A stretch of DNA of 64,000 nucleotides. Source: Thiothrix sp. UBA5583. GTDB lineage: Bacteria; Pseudomonadota; Gammaproteobacteria; Thiotrichales; Thiotrichaceae. Shown in pieces: positions 50,911 to 60,993 of this stretch. The notes beneath the pieces are model-generated. The model was not told the origin of the DNA. It saw nothing but the letters and a program-made list of their open reading frames with translations, and did not search any database. The translations under genes were made by a program, and so were the position numbers. Position 1 is the stretch's first letter; each line of letters starts with the position of its first letter. The stretch is taken from assembly GCA_002425225.1 (NCBI GenBank), contig DILV01000023.1, forward strand, positions 62,001 to 126,000, given 5' to 3'.

Positions 50911-50939
50911 AAATGTTTTATTGCGAGGGAGTCAGGGTC

Positions 50940-53900
50940 ATGACAACGCTGTCAGGCTACCGTTTTTGGTGGGTATCTGTTTGTCTGCTCATGCTGGCGG
51001 GTTGCATATCACCCGACAATGCTACCGTTGAGGGGGCTGGCACTCCCGATGTTACCCAGTGCAGCACCATCCCCGGTGTGGCTGATGGCGCAGACTTTGA
51101 GCCGCAAACAGCAACGGTACATGGCAGTGACGGGCGAACCCACCCCGACCTGTTCTATATTGCCTGGGCGCAACTGGATAACCGCACCGACCTGCGATTC
51201 CCCGGCAAAGGTTATGACGATGTGGGCTTTGAAGACAAACTGCTGGTTAGCCGTCGTGATCCTGAAGGCAAATACAATACCTGGCAGGTATGGCCGCCGC
51301 TGGACAATGACTGCAAGGATACTGAAAAAGTCCGTATCCACAGTTTTGATGTAGCCCCTGATGGCAAAAGCCTGTTTGTGTCCATGAGCCGCGAGGAAGC
51401 GGATAATCCGAACCGCAAGCTGGCGATTTACCGCATGGATATTGCCGCCCAAACCATCAGCAAACTGTCCAAAGACAATTCGGTGGATTTCATGTACCCC
51501 ACCTACATCGGCAATGACGCGGCAAGCGGGCATGAAATGTTGCTGGTAGCCAAAACCGTGCAGGACAATGAAATCCCCATCAACTATGCCGCCCGCAGCA
51601 CGCTGGCTGATGAGTATGACCGCGCCCCCACGCCACTGATCCACAAGATGGATACGCAAACCGGCGATGTTACCCGGATCGGTTTCAACAATTCCCACCA
51701 AACTGAACCAATGGTCATGACAGGCCCCGATGACACCAAACTGGTGGTGTTCAACCAGTGGGAACATCAAGAGACCACCAACCGCTTCAGTTTGTGGAAA
51801 ATGCAGATTGATGGCAGTGACAATTTCACCTTTTTCGGACAAGAAGCCTCCACCGATCGTGGCAACCAGGATTTGTACTCGCCACGGGTGGTACGCTCCG
51901 GCAAATACGCAGGTTACGTGCTGATGGGGCAAAGGGCGCGTAGCAACCACCCCTTTGTGTCGGAAGGCCATATCCTCATGACCAAGCGCGAGCATCTGGA
52001 TTTGCGCAGCGACAAGGTGTTTCTGGGGAAAATGGATGGCAGCAGCGGTGTTGACCAACATATTGCCCGCACGCCGGAACATTACAACGACCAGAGTTTT
52101 ACGTATGCCTACCGGGCGTCGTCTGACCACAGCTATGGCATTTACGTGAAAGATTTTCCGGCGAATGTCACTGACCCACTGGATAACACGCCAGGCACGC
52201 TGATCATCCAGAATAATGACTACCATTTTATGCAGCCGCGCAGCTTCTATCCCCCGACCAGCCAGACGGTTGCACCGGGCGAAGGTGACATCGGTGAAAA
52301 CCGGGTATCGTTTACCAACACCCATTTGAATGGCAAATCCGGTTTTCTGGTGCAGAACCTTGGGCAATCGGACAATGGCGTGCAACATCAGCTCGATAAT
52401 ATCCCGCCCACTGATTTGCGTTTGCAATTCTTCATTCCATCCCACCACTTTGCCCATTCCAATGCAGTTGGCATGAAAAACAGCCAGGAAATGAGTATTC
52501 CTGCCAGTGATTTCATTCAGCCGGAAACCGATGGCTCACTTGGTGTGGTGATGAAAAACGGCTTGTATGTATGGAAAGTACACAAACGCTTTGAGCATAC
52601 CGATGCTGCCGGGGCGAAACAGGATATTTGGGTTCCGGTACGTGCCGAGCGCCAAGAGGTCAGTTTCGTTCCCAACCGGGTAAATGCCTGTAACCAGTGC
52701 CATCAGGAACGCAATCAGGCCAATATCGACAAATACGCCACTTATAATTCCATCGCTGCCCAGAAAATGCAGGGCGACTTGAGCAATGTGCTGGGTACGG
52801 ACAAGGACATCAGCACCTACAACGCCAGTGAGGATGTGCCTGATTTCCACCGTGACATCGTGCCGTTGCTGGCAAAACGGGGAAACAATGGTGGTCAGTC
52901 CTGCGTGGATTGCCACAATGCCAAGGACAAACTCAACCTGTCGAATACCACGGGGACATCCAGTATCAATTCCACCTTCCGCAACCTGTTGGCGGGTGCT
53001 CACAAGCGCAGTGATGGTAATGGGGTTGTGCCATTCCTGATTGACTCGATCAATCCGCTGGGGATGGATGACAGTTACAAGCCCGCCCCGTTCCTGTGGA
53101 GCCTGTTGCTGAACAATGACCTGAGTGTGCCACCAGAGACAGGCTACCCCAATGCAGCCAGCCGTGCCCTTGACCGTGCCGGGGATTATGGTGCTGCCTA
53201 TGATGCTGTCGTGGAAACGGATATTGCTGCCATCAATACCCAGTATGATCACAGCAAGCACTGGTCGGCGGAAGATTTGCAGGCATTCATCACTTATACC
53301 ACCACACAAATTCCCGTGGGATTGTCTGACCGTATCACCTTCAAGACAAACAGTATCTCCCGCACTACCCCTGCCGCGCAGAAAGCCTACCAGTCCATGG
53401 TCAGGCAGTGTTTCAGTTGCCACAGTAACAATCAGGGGGGAATTGATACGGCAGGTGTCCCCTTGCTCAAACGTTATATTTCGACCACCTGGCTGAAAGA
53501 CCCTGATACCCGTTTCGTCATCGACAGTCATATGGAAAAACTGGATGGCGACCGCTTCTCGCAATACACTTGGATCAGCAACTTGACCAACGACATGAAT
53601 CGAACCTTGCTGTCTGCTACTCAGCGGATCGACTTCAGCAAACCAGACGATTCCGAACTGCTGGTGTATGCACGTGGGGGCAAGGATGCGGATGGCGCAT
53701 CCGGTGCATTCCACAGCAATGTTTCACCAAGCCATCCGGGCCTTGCCATTTCCTCGGAAGATTATCTGGCGTTGGCAAACTGGGTGAAAGGCGTTGCTGG
53801 CAGCAATCAGTCACCGGGCATTACCACCAACGTTCCGAATATTACCTTGAAGGAATATGACGACCCCTCCTACCTGAAAGATCCGCTCACAGGTGATCCG

Positions 53901-55058
53901 CTTGCCATTCAATGGGCTGACCCGGATGCAGGGGATTTGTCACAGGCATTCATCAACGGCAGCGGTACAACGACCCATAGCTTTAACGACACCATGCTAG
54001 CACTGGAATACCAGTCGTTTACCAGCGCCAAACTACGAACTTACGCCATTCTCGGTGATCGTGGTGCGCAAAATCTTGAGTTCAAGGTAACGGACGGTCA
54101 GACATGGAGTGCTGTACAGCAAGTCCCTGTCACCGTCACCAGTGACTATCAGGTTCCCCGCCCTGCTAGCGCATTACCCAACTTCTACGCCTTCTACACG
54201 GTGCGGGCAACCGGTGAGTTGCACAAGGTGGATGCCAGCGGCACCGACACGCTGGTTGGTATCATCCCCAATTACAACGGTAAAACCTGGACAACAGTTT
54301 ACCGCCGCGCTGACAAAGGCTGGCTGTATTTCGTGGAACAAGCTGCGCAGGTTATCCATGTGGTGGATGAGACTAATGCCAGTTACCTGTTCAATATCCA
54401 GCTTGACCACTCCTACAACAAGGATTCCGACACTCACAAACAGACAGTTTATCTGATCTGGTGGCGGCCTGCGGAAGGCAACCGTCCTGGTGAGTTGCAA
54501 GGCTTGCTGGAAAGCAAATTGAGCAAATACAAGAATGGTGATTTCTATGTAGGCTTGGGCGATGGTGAAGCACCTACCAGTGGAACCAGCCAAACCTTCA
54601 AACTGGACAGTTATCGCACCAAACTGGTGGATGGCGGTAATACGGTTGGGGTGTATGTATGGCGACGTGCCACTTTCATGACCAAGTGGAACAATAATGC
54701 AGCAGATGCTGGAGCAATTGACCGCGTAAACGTATTGAATCTGGAAACAGGCAAGGCCAAACCACTGGCAGAGTACCGTTTCGCTGCAAAAACCGTGGAT
54801 GGCGTGGACTATCCTGCCGCCGATTACCTGAACGTGCGGGCGCTTGCCGTGGCAGAAGATGGCGCATTCTACGGGTTCAACAAGGATCTGAATCAGGAGG
54901 TCAAGATTTTCAACTTTGACCCACTGGAGGGTATCCAGCAGCCTGTTGCCAACGTTCCGGCAAGCATCAAGGCATTGCTGAACGACCCGGTAACTTACGC
55001 CACACCGTTTCTGGTGGTTGAACCACGCCCAATCACCCCACCACCCGCCAGCCCGTAG
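50940..55058 (+). CDS. Very large triheme c-type lipoprotein with beta-propeller
   Basis: 1372 residues, function unknown. The ATG at 50940 starts a lipoprotein signal with lipobox LMLAGC. Residues about 60-480 are a TolB/PD40-like propeller (VAPDGKSLFVSM, QTGDVTRIGFNN, LWKMQIDGSDN). Three heme sites follow: CNQCH (584), CVDCH (655) and CFSCH (824). The region 900-1060 is cytochrome-like to Ig-like, and the last 300 residues are beta-rich (GELHKVDASGTDTLVG). The order propeller then cytochrome recalls proteins annotated as hydrazine-synthase-alpha-related, but I see no proof of that chemistry. It lies with a small outer-membrane barrel, so an electron-transfer or oxidation unit at the outer membrane is plausible. 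Confidence 0.75.
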   Translation: MTTLSGYRFWWVSVCLLMLAGCISPDNATVEGAGTPDVTQCSTIPGVADGADFEPQTATVHGSDGRTHPDLFYIAWAQLDNRTDLRFPGKGYDDVGFEDKLLVSRRDPEGKYNTWQVWPPLDNDCKDTEKVRIHSFDVAPDGKSLFVSMSREEADNPNRKLAIYRMDIAAQTISKLSKDNSVDFMYPTYIGNDAASGHEMLLVAKTVQDNEIPINYAARSTLADEYDRAPTPLIHKMDTQTGDVTRIGFNNSHQTEPMVMTGPDDTKLVVFNQWEHQETTNRFSLWKMQIDGSDNFTFFGQEASTDRGNQDLYSPRVVRSGKYAGYVLMGQRARSNHPFVSEGHILMTKREHLDLRSDKVFLGKMDGSSGVDQHIARTPEHYNDQSFTYAYRASSDHSYGIYVKDFPANVTDPLDNTPGTLIIQNNDYHFMQPRSFYPPTSQTVAPGEGDIGENRVSFTNTHLNGKSGFLVQNLGQSDNGVQHQLDNIPPTDLRLQFFIPSHHFAHSNAVGMKNSQEMSIPASDFIQPETDGSLGVVMKNGLYVWKVHKRFEHTDAAGAKQDIWVPVRAERQEVSFVPNRVNACNQCHQERNQANIDKYATYNSIAAQKMQGDLSNVLGTDKDISTYNASEDVPDFHRDIVPLLAKRGNNGGQSCVDCHNAKDKLNLSNTTGTSSINSTFRNLLAGAHKRSDGNGVVPFLIDSINPLGMDDSYKPAPFLWSLLLNNDLSVPPETGYPNAASRALDRAGDYGAAYDAVVETDIAAINTQYDHSKHWSAEDLQAFITYTTTQIPVGLSDRITFKTNSISRTTPAAQKAYQSMVRQCFSCHSNNQGGIDTAGVPLLKRYISTTWLKDPDTRFVIDSHMEKLDGDRFSQYTWISNLTNDMNRTLLSATQRIDFSKPDDSELLVYARGGKDADGASGAFHSNVSPSHPGLAISSEDYLALANWVKGVAGSNQSPGITTNVPNITLKEYDDPSYLKDPLTGDPLAIQWADPDAGDLSQAFINGSGTTTHSFNDTMLALEYQSFTSAKLRTYAILGDRGAQNLEFKVTDGQTWSAVQQVPVTVTSDYQVPRPASALPNFYAFYTVRATGELHKVDASGTDTLVGIIPNYNGKTWTTVYRRADKGWLYFVEQAAQVIHVVDETNASYLFNIQLDHSYNKDSDTHKQTVYLIWWRPAEGNRPGELQGLLESKLSKYKNGDFYVGLGDGEAPTSGTSQTFKLDSYRTKLVDGGNTVGVYVWRRATFMTKWNNNAADAGAIDRVNVLNLETGKAKPLAEYRFAAKTVDGVDYPAADYLNVRALAVAEDGAFYGFNKDLNQEVKIFNFDPLEGIQQPVANVPASIKALLNDPVTYATPFLVVEPRPITPPPASP

Positions 55059-55069
55059 GAGGCAACACG

Positions 55070-55753
55070 ATGCACATGACAAAAATGATGTTTCCGGTTT
55101 TGCTCCTGTTGCCAGCCAGTCTGCTGGCAGGTGGCTTGGGGGGCAACATTGAAACAGGCATTTCTGCCGCCAAAATCGGCGATCTGGGCAAGAGTTACGG
55201 GCTGGAAGCCGGGTATCAGCTAACGCCTGCCCTGCGGACGCGCCTGTCATACTCCACCCTAGATTACCAGACAGACCAAACCTTCGGTTCCATCCGTTTT
55301 ACGGAAGAACTGGATCAGAAAAATGCCCGCCTGACGCTGGACTGGTTTCCGCAGCGTAAAGCAGATGGTTTGTATGGCAGTGCAGGTCTGGTTCATTTGG
55401 GGGAGCCAAGCAAACTGGCAGCCACCTTGACCCCCGGATTGAACTACCCGGTGAACGGCGTGGTATACAGTGCGGCACAACTGGGACAAATCAGCGGTAC
55501 GCTCGAAACCAGCAAGACCGTACCTTATGCTGGGGTTGGCTATAACCACCATTTTGGCAAAAGCAATGGCAATGGCTGGTATGTGCAGGCGGAAGCCGGA
55601 AGCGTTTTTGGCCTTGATCCGCAACTGAAGATGCAATCCACGGGTGTCTTACCTGGCTTGGCAGATAACCTGAATGCCTACGCTGCACAAGAAAGCACCA
55701 AACTGAAGGATTCTTATGCTATATATGGGATCACGATTGGCTACCGCTTTTGA
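55070..55753 (+). CDS. Small outer-membrane beta-barrel protein
   Basis: 227 residues with a signal peptide (LLLLPASLLA). Alternating strands (YGLEAGYQLTPALRTRLSYS, NARLTLDWFPQ, YGSAGLVHLG) and a last strand YGITIGYRF ending in Phe mark an OmpW-like or similar eight-stranded barrel. It starts 11 bp after the large triheme lipoprotein, with GTAGGAGGCAAC as ribosome site, so the two are likely partners. Confidence 0.7.
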   Translation: MHMTKMMFPVLLLLPASLLAGGLGGNIETGISAAKIGDLGKSYGLEAGYQLTPALRTRLSYSTLDYQTDQTFGSIRFTEELDQKNARLTLDWFPQRKADGLYGSAGLVHLGEPSKLAATLTPGLNYPVNGVVYSAAQLGQISGTLETSKTVPYAGVGYNHHFGKSNGNGWYVQAEAGSVFGLDPQLKMQSTGVLPGLADNLNAYAAQESTKLKDSYAIYGITIGYRF

Positions 55754-55756
55754 CCA

Positions 55757-56362
55757 TTGAAACTATCATTCCTGTACCCACTCCTGACCAGCATGGTGAT
55801 GACCGCCAGTATCATGCTGGCAGCTTTCCACCTGCTGCTGCATACCCAGCGCCCGGAGATCAGCCCTGAGTTGCAGGCCAGCAGCCAGTGGGTATGGCAA
55901 TATCTATTGCATGATTCCGCACTAAACCTACCCAACACCAGCTTGCTGGACATGTCTGCCCGCCGCCACATGCTGGATGTAAAACGCATCCTTGCTACGT
56001 TCCAGCAAGCCGCCTTATTGCTGGCTGCCGTCGGTGGGCTACTGCTGATCTTGCAAGCTCGGCCTGCCGCCAATTTGCGGCGCTTGCTGGACTGGTCAGG
56101 CAGAATGGGAATGAGCCTCATGGCAGTCGGCATGGTCGCGGCAAGCGTGGATTTCCGCTGGGCATTCATCCTGCTGCACAAGCTGCTGTTTCTGGAGAGA
56201 ACTTGGGTATTCCCGGATGACAGCCTGCTGATCCGCCTGTTTCCGCTGGAATATTTTCAACAATTCTTTTTGTACTGGGTATTTTTGTGTGTAATGAGCT
56301 TCCTGCTATTGTTGCTGACAGCTCATTTTTGGCGGACACCCCATGCACATCCAGATACATGA
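55757..56362 (+). CDS. DUF1461-type integral membrane protein
   Basis: 201 residues with four to five membrane helices. The segment LLDMSARRHMLDVKRI agrees with the conserved loop of the DUF1461 (TIGR01906) family, of unknown function. The TTG at 55757 is used because it gives the complete first membrane helix; the next Met is inside that helix. No ribosome site is visible, so it may be translated by coupling to the barrel gene four bases upstream. Its end overlaps the next gene by 20 bp. Confidence 0.68.
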   Translation: MKLSFLYPLLTSMVMTASIMLAAFHLLLHTQRPEISPELQASSQWVWQYLLHDSALNLPNTSLLDMSARRHMLDVKRILATFQQAALLLAAVGGLLLILQARPAANLRRLLDWSGRMGMSLMAVGMVAASVDFRWAFILLHKLLFLERTWVFPDDSLLIRLFPLEYFQQFFLYWVFLCVMSFLLLLLTAHFWRTPHAHPDT

Positions 56363-57503
56363 CAGCATTGATGACATCCCTGCCAGCCAGTGGAATGCAC
56401 TGGTACGTGACCACAACCCCTTCCTGCATCATGGCTGGCTAGCAGCGCTGGAGCAGCACGGCTGTGTCGGTGAAAATTTTGGCTGGATTCCTCGCCATAT
56501 TGCAGTGCAGGAGGATGGCAAGCTGGTCGCTGCCATACCTTTGTACGAAAAACACAATTCCTATGGCGAATTCGTGTTTGACCATGCCTGGGCAGATGCC
56601 TACCAACGACAAGGCATGGCCTATTTTCCCAAGCTGGTAACGACAATCCCCTATTCGCCGGTCAGTGGACAACGCCTGCTGGCAGAAGCCGGGCGGGAAA
56701 CGGAACTGTTTCCCGTGTTGCTGTCGGCTGTCCAGCAAGTGGCAAAAATCCTGCCCGCCAGCAGTTTTCACTGCCTGTTTCCACCTGCCAGCCAGCTTGA
56801 ATGGCTGGCACAGCAAGGGCTAACCATCCGCCATGACTGCCAGTTCCACTGGAATAACGCAGGCTATCAGACCTTTGAGGATTTTCTGGCAGTTTTACAG
56901 CCGAAAAAGCGCAAAAACATCCGTCAGGAACGGCGCAAGATCGTGGATGCGGGGATCCGCCTGCGCCAACTGGATGGGCATACCGCCACCGCTGCTGACT
57001 GGGAACGCTTTGCCTTTTTCTACCGGCAGACTTTTGAAAGCAAATGGGGCATCCCGACCCTGAACGCAGGATTTTTCCGGGCAATGGCACAGGCACTGGG
57101 CGAACAGGTATTGCTGGTGATGGCTGACAACCATGATGGGGAATGCATTGCCGGGTCACTGATGTTACGTAGTGATACCCGCCTGTACGGCCGTCACTGG
57201 GGTTGCACGGAATATGCCGACAGCCTGCATTTCGAGGCGTGTTATTACCAAGGCATCGAGTACTGCATCCGACACGGCTTGCAGGTATTTGAACCGGGAG
57301 CACAGGGGGAACACAAGGTTCCGCGTGGTTTCATCCCAACCTTGACCCGTTCAGCCCACTGGTTAAGGGAAGAAACCTTCCAACAGGCAGTTGAACGTCA
57401 CGCAGGTTATGAACGCACGTCAGTGGAGCAATACATGCAGGCCGTCAAATGCCATTTGCCTTACCGTGCAGATAGCGTGCCCGAAAAAAAGCCGGAACCT
57501 TAG
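56343..57503 (+). CDS. FemAB-like GNAT acyltransferase (COG3146 type)
   Basis: 386 residues with two GNAT-like halves. PFLHHGWLAALE, FGWIPRHIAVQEDGKLVAAIPLY, FVFDHAWADAYQRQG and the C-terminal FEPGAQGEHKVPRGF are hallmarks of the family formerly called peptidogalycan biosynthesis protein (PF04339). The real substrate is unknown. No signal peptide. The gene's tail overlaps the minus-strand terminator of the amidase gene. Confidence 0.88.
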   Translation: MHIQIHDSIDDIPASQWNALVRDHNPFLHHGWLAALEQHGCVGENFGWIPRHIAVQEDGKLVAAIPLYEKHNSYGEFVFDHAWADAYQRQGMAYFPKLVTTIPYSPVSGQRLLAEAGRETELFPVLLSAVQQVAKILPASSFHCLFPPASQLEWLAQQGLTIRHDCQFHWNNAGYQTFEDFLAVLQPKKRKNIRQERRKIVDAGIRLRQLDGHTATAADWERFAFFYRQTFESKWGIPTLNAGFFRAMAQALGEQVLLVMADNHDGECIAGSLMLRSDTRLYGRHWGCTEYADSLHFEACYYQGIEYCIRHGLQVFEPGAQGEHKVPRGFIPTLTRSAHWLREETFQQAVERHAGYERTSVEQYMQAVKCHLPYRADSVPEKKPEP

Positions 57504-57511
57504 CCCCGGCT
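57484..57511 (-). terminator. Terminator of the amidase gene
   Basis: On the minus strand AGCCGG (57511-57506), a ten-base loop, CCGGCT (57495-57490), then seven T. It partly overlaps the 3' end of the plus-strand acyltransferase gene. Confidence 0.75.
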
Positions 57512-57559
57512 AACAGAGAGATCCAACACTATCACTCCAAACATCTGTTAACACGCTTG

Positions 57560-58783
57560 TCAGGCACGGGCATTCTGATCGGCAGCCCAGGCAACCTGAT
57601 AGCGTTTGACACCCCGAAACATGGCATCCGCCAACTGCTGCTGGTATTCAGCCGTGCGTAAACGGCGTTCCTCGGTAGGGTTGCTGATGAAAGCGGTTTC
57701 CACCAGCATGGAGGGAATATCGGGGGAACGCAGCACCACAAAGCGGGCACTTTCCACCCGGTTGCGCAACGGATTATTGACCTTGGCAAGCTCGCCCAGC
57801 ACACCTTTGGCAACGTACAGACTGCGTTCAATCATGGCATTCTGACTCAAATCCAGCAGCACGGAAGCGATATGGCTGCGGGTATCGCTCAGGCTTTGCC
57901 CACCGAATTTCAGGTCGTAAGAGTTTTCACTTTCCGCCAACAAATGCGCTGCCTCACTGGACGCGCCGTTTTCCGACAGGATATAGACTGACGAACCATT
58001 CACCCGTGCATTGTTGTTGGCATCCGCATGGATGGAAATGAACAGGTTGGCTTTGTGGGCATGGGCAATGTCCATGCGGTCACGCAAAGGAATGAAACGG
58101 TCTGAATCGCGGGTCAGCACGGCTTTCATGCCCTTGCTCTGGTCAATCTGTTTTTTCAGGCGACGCGCAATCTGGAGGACAACTTCTTTTTCCTGCGTGC
58201 CATTGGGGCCAATCGCACCGGGGTCTTTACCGCCATGACCGGGGTCAATCACAACGATGAACTTGCCGCGTACCGGCTCTTCCGTTACCGGCTTTTCTTG
58301 GCTTTTTTTCTTGCTGGCGGTGGTTTTCTTGGCTTCCTGTGTTTTTTCCGCAGGACTGCTGCGTCCGCTAGACTTGAGGGAAACCACCAAGGAACTGCCT
58401 TTCATGTCTGCACTGACGCCGACAGGCTCAGACACATCCAGCACGACCCTCAAACTGCCGTCCTCACGTTCTGCATAACGGATACCGATCACAGGCGGGC
58501 GATCATGTGCACCGTTTTTGAGCTTGCCCGCCAGTCGGGTATTCAGCAGGTCGATAACCACCCGATGCGGATTTTCCAGGGTAAACGTCTTGTACGGGAC
58601 GGCCTGATCCAAGGAAAGGGAAAACGTCAGGTTAGTGCTGCTACCTTCCAGGCTTGCGCCCGTAACACGCCCTTGGGAAGATGCCGCAAACGCTGCGGGA
58701 GCACCCCATCCACCAGCCACGGATGCCGCCAGTGTACCCAGTTTTAACAGAAAATCCCTTCTGCTTGCCTTATTGCTATTCAT
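57560..58783 (-). CDS. amiC: N-acetylmuramoyl-L-alanine amidase (AmiB/AmiC type)
   Basis: 407 residues. A twin-arginine signal (SRRDFLLKLG, then AAFA) directs folded export. Residues about 40-135 form the AMIN domain that targets the septum, then a Lys/Glu-rich linker (136-170), and the Amidase_3 domain (VIDPGHGGKDPGAIG, SIHADANNN, ETAFISNP) with the zinc ligands. It splits cell-wall cross-links during division. Gene order nnr-tsaE-amidase is the ancestral gammaproteobacterial one, where the amidase is usually called amiB. Confidence 0.95.
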   Translation of the reverse strand: MNSNKASRRDFLLKLGTLAASVAGGWGAPAAFAASSQGRVTGASLEGSSTNLTFSLSLDQAVPYKTFTLENPHRVVIDLLNTRLAGKLKNGAHDRPPVIGIRYAEREDGSLRVVLDVSEPVGVSADMKGSSLVVSLKSSGRSSPAEKTQEAKKTTASKKKSQEKPVTEEPVRGKFIVVIDPGHGGKDPGAIGPNGTQEKEVVLQIARRLKKQIDQSKGMKAVLTRDSDRFIPLRDRMDIAHAHKANLFISIHADANNNARVNGSSVYILSENGASSEAAHLLAESENSYDLKFGGQSLSDTRSHIASVLLDLSQNAMIERSLYVAKGVLGELAKVNNPLRNRVESARFVVLRSPDIPSMLVETAFISNPTEERRLRTAEYQQQLADAMFRGVKRYQVAWAADQNARA

Positions 58784-58956
58784 AACCCAAATCTCTCAAA
58801 CATTTGCTGACCGATAGGACAAAGAAACCCGCAGTGTTGCCCATCAAGCCACTGTCATATCAAAACTTGTATGCTTCCAATTAGTATTGAACCATATCGG
58901 CTTTTTTTCAAGTGCTTTTTTATGAAAGGCCTATAACATTATGAAAATTATGAATA

Positions 58957-59370
58957 TTAACTCAATTCAACCCGACGTTCGGAACCCGCATGGTGTATAA
59001 ATACTTGCAAATCGGCAATGGGTAAAATATCGCCTGCTTTTTCGGGCCATTCCACCAGACAAAGGGCATCCGGGCGCAAATAATCACGGATGCCCATGTA
59101 CTCCAGTTCTTCCGCCTCTGCCAACCGGTACAAGTCGAAATGGTAAATGTCCCGACCTGCCAGATGATAGGGTTCCACCAATGTATACGTGGGGCTTTTG
59201 ACCACACCTGTATGCCCCAGTTCGCGCAACAAGCCACGCACCAAGGTGGTTTTGCCTGCCCCCAAATCGCCATGCAGGGTAATCAGCCCACCTGCCGGAA
59301 AGCGCCGCGCCAGCCTTGCCCCCAACGCCAACATTTCCGTTTCATCGTGGATCTGCAAACTTTCTGTCAT
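58957..59370 (-). CDS. tsaE: tRNA threonylcarbamoyladenosine ATPase TsaE
   Basis: 137 residues. The P-loop GDLGAGKTT and SPTYTLVEPY, with FDLYRL and EWPEKA, are diagnostic of TsaE, which supports TsaB-TsaD in t6A37 modification of tRNA. Start overlaps the nnr stop by four bases. Confidence 0.96.
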   Translation of the reverse strand: MTESLQIHDETEMLALGARLARRFPAGGLITLHGDLGAGKTTLVRGLLRELGHTGVVKSPTYTLVEPYHLAGRDIYHFDLYRLAEAEELEYMGIRDYLRPDALCLVEWPEKAGDILPIADLQVFIHHAGSERRVELS

Positions 59371-60839
59371 GGATTCACCGCTTCCCGCAAACAGGTCAGT
59401 ACATCACTTGCCAGCAACCCTCGTTCCCCGCTGGCGGCGGCTTGGTCGGATGCCCGTGCGTGGGCATAAACCCCGGTTTCGGCAGCCGCCTGTAATCCTA
59501 AACCCTGCGCCAGTAAACCTGCAATGATCCCGGTAAGAACATCGCCCATTCCACCTGAAGCCATACCAGGGTTGCCCGCCGGGCAGAATGCCATGCTGTC
59601 GGCGGAGGCAATGACCGTACCTGCCCCTTTCAATACCACCACACCACCGTATTGCTGTTGCAGGCGGCGGGCAGCACTGGGGCGATCCTGTTCCACTTGC
59701 GCCGTTTCACAACCCAGCAAGTGGGCAGCTTCCCCCGGATGCGGGGTCAGTACCCAGTCGTCACGTTTGACCGGCGTTTGCGCCAACAGGTTGAGGGCAT
59801 CCGCATCCAGCACTTTGGGCATCTCGGCATTCTGTACCATCGTCAGCAGACCACGTGACCAGGCCGTTTGCGCCATGCCGGGGCCTATGCCGAGTGCATC
59901 CATTTTTTGCAGCAGGGAACGCAGGTGTACCGGCGATTCGACCGGATGCACCATCAGTTCCGGGCGGGTCAGGTTGAGCATCGCGGCATGATCCTGATGG
60001 GTAGCGATGGAAACCAGCCCGCTACCCACCCGCAAGGCCGCTTCCCCTGCCAGCCGGATGGCACCACTCATGCCGGGAGCACCACCCACCAGCAAGGTAT
60101 GACCGAAATGTCCCTTGTGCGCGGTGCGATGACGGGGGGGCAAGTTGGCTTGCAGGGTATGTAATCCCAGCAGGTGCATGTTGCCAGGAATGTTGGCATA
60201 GGCTTCATCCGGCACATCCAGCCGGGCAAAATGCAGTTGCCCGCAATAATCACGCGCATCGCCAGTCAGCAAACCGGCTTTCATGCCGATGAAAGTCACG
60301 GTCAGGTCAGCCTTGACAGCACAACCACACACTTTGCCAGTGTCAGCATGGAGACCGGAAGGGATGTCCACCGCCACCACTGGCGCAGCGTGCTGGTTGA
60401 GCAGGCTGATGGCAGTGGCATGGATGCCCTCGACCGTGCGGGTCAGGCCAGTACCAAACAGCGCATCCACCAGCAGGTCGACAGGTGGCAATTCCCCATC
60501 AAACGGCCTAACTCGTCCGCCTGCCATCTGGAATTCGGCACAGGCACGCTGGGCGTCATCCCCCAGCCGCAGGATGTCACCCAAGGCCAGCACTGTCACC
60601 TGCCAGCCTGCCTGCAAAGCCAGTCTGGCAATGATGAAACCATCCCCGCCGTTATTGCCACCACCGCACAAAACGCAGACCGAGCGTGCCTCAGACCAGT
60701 GCTGCTGCATGGCGTCGAATGTGGCTTGCCCTGCCCGCGACATGAGGGTGAAGCCGGGAATGCCGCATTCCTGAATCGCCACCCGATCCAGTTCACGTAC
60801 CTGTGCTGCACTATAAACCCGGTGAGAAATTGCCGTCAT
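59367..60839 (-). CDS. nnr: Bifunctional NAD(P)H-hydrate epimerase / ADP-dependent dehydratase
   Basis: 490 residues. The N-terminal epimerase (NnrE, about 1-210) has CGGGNNGGDGF and DIPSGLHADTG. The C-terminal dehydratase (NnrD) has KGHFGHTLLVGGAPGMSGA, LTPHPGEAAHLLG and GNPGMASGGMGDVLTG. It repairs damaged NADH and NADPH hydrates. Coupled to tsaE by a four-base overlap. Confidence 0.96.
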   Translation of the reverse strand: MTAISHRVYSAAQVRELDRVAIQECGIPGFTLMSRAGQATFDAMQQHWSEARSVCVLCGGGNNGGDGFIIARLALQAGWQVTVLALGDILRLGDDAQRACAEFQMAGGRVRPFDGELPPVDLLVDALFGTGLTRTVEGIHATAISLLNQHAAPVVAVDIPSGLHADTGKVCGCAVKADLTVTFIGMKAGLLTGDARDYCGQLHFARLDVPDEAYANIPGNMHLLGLHTLQANLPPRHRTAHKGHFGHTLLVGGAPGMSGAIRLAGEAALRVGSGLVSIATHQDHAAMLNLTRPELMVHPVESPVHLRSLLQKMDALGIGPGMAQTAWSRGLLTMVQNAEMPKVLDADALNLLAQTPVKRDDWVLTPHPGEAAHLLGCETAQVEQDRPSAARRLQQQYGGVVVLKGAGTVIASADSMAFCPAGNPGMASGGMGDVLTGIIAGLLAQGLGLQAAAETGVYAHARASDQAAASGERGLLASDVLTCLREAVNP

Positions 60840-60993
60840 GATAGTCGTCCTTTGCTGATCACATCCCTAGAGCTTATGCACAAAATGGTGATATTTCCTC
60901 ACCAAAAGCAACAAACAGCTACACCTGCCATAGCGGAAGCCAGCAAGATGACAAGGGCAACGGCAAAATGATGGCAAGCGGCAAGATCAGCGT

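Noticed and set aside
51009-54720. Long antisense frames in the large cytochrome gene
   Set aside because: They mirror the codon bias of the real gene, have no ribosome sites and give low-complexity products.
50940-55058. Naming the large cytochrome a hydrazine synthase subunit
   Set aside because: Only domain order is similar; no other anammox gene is present.
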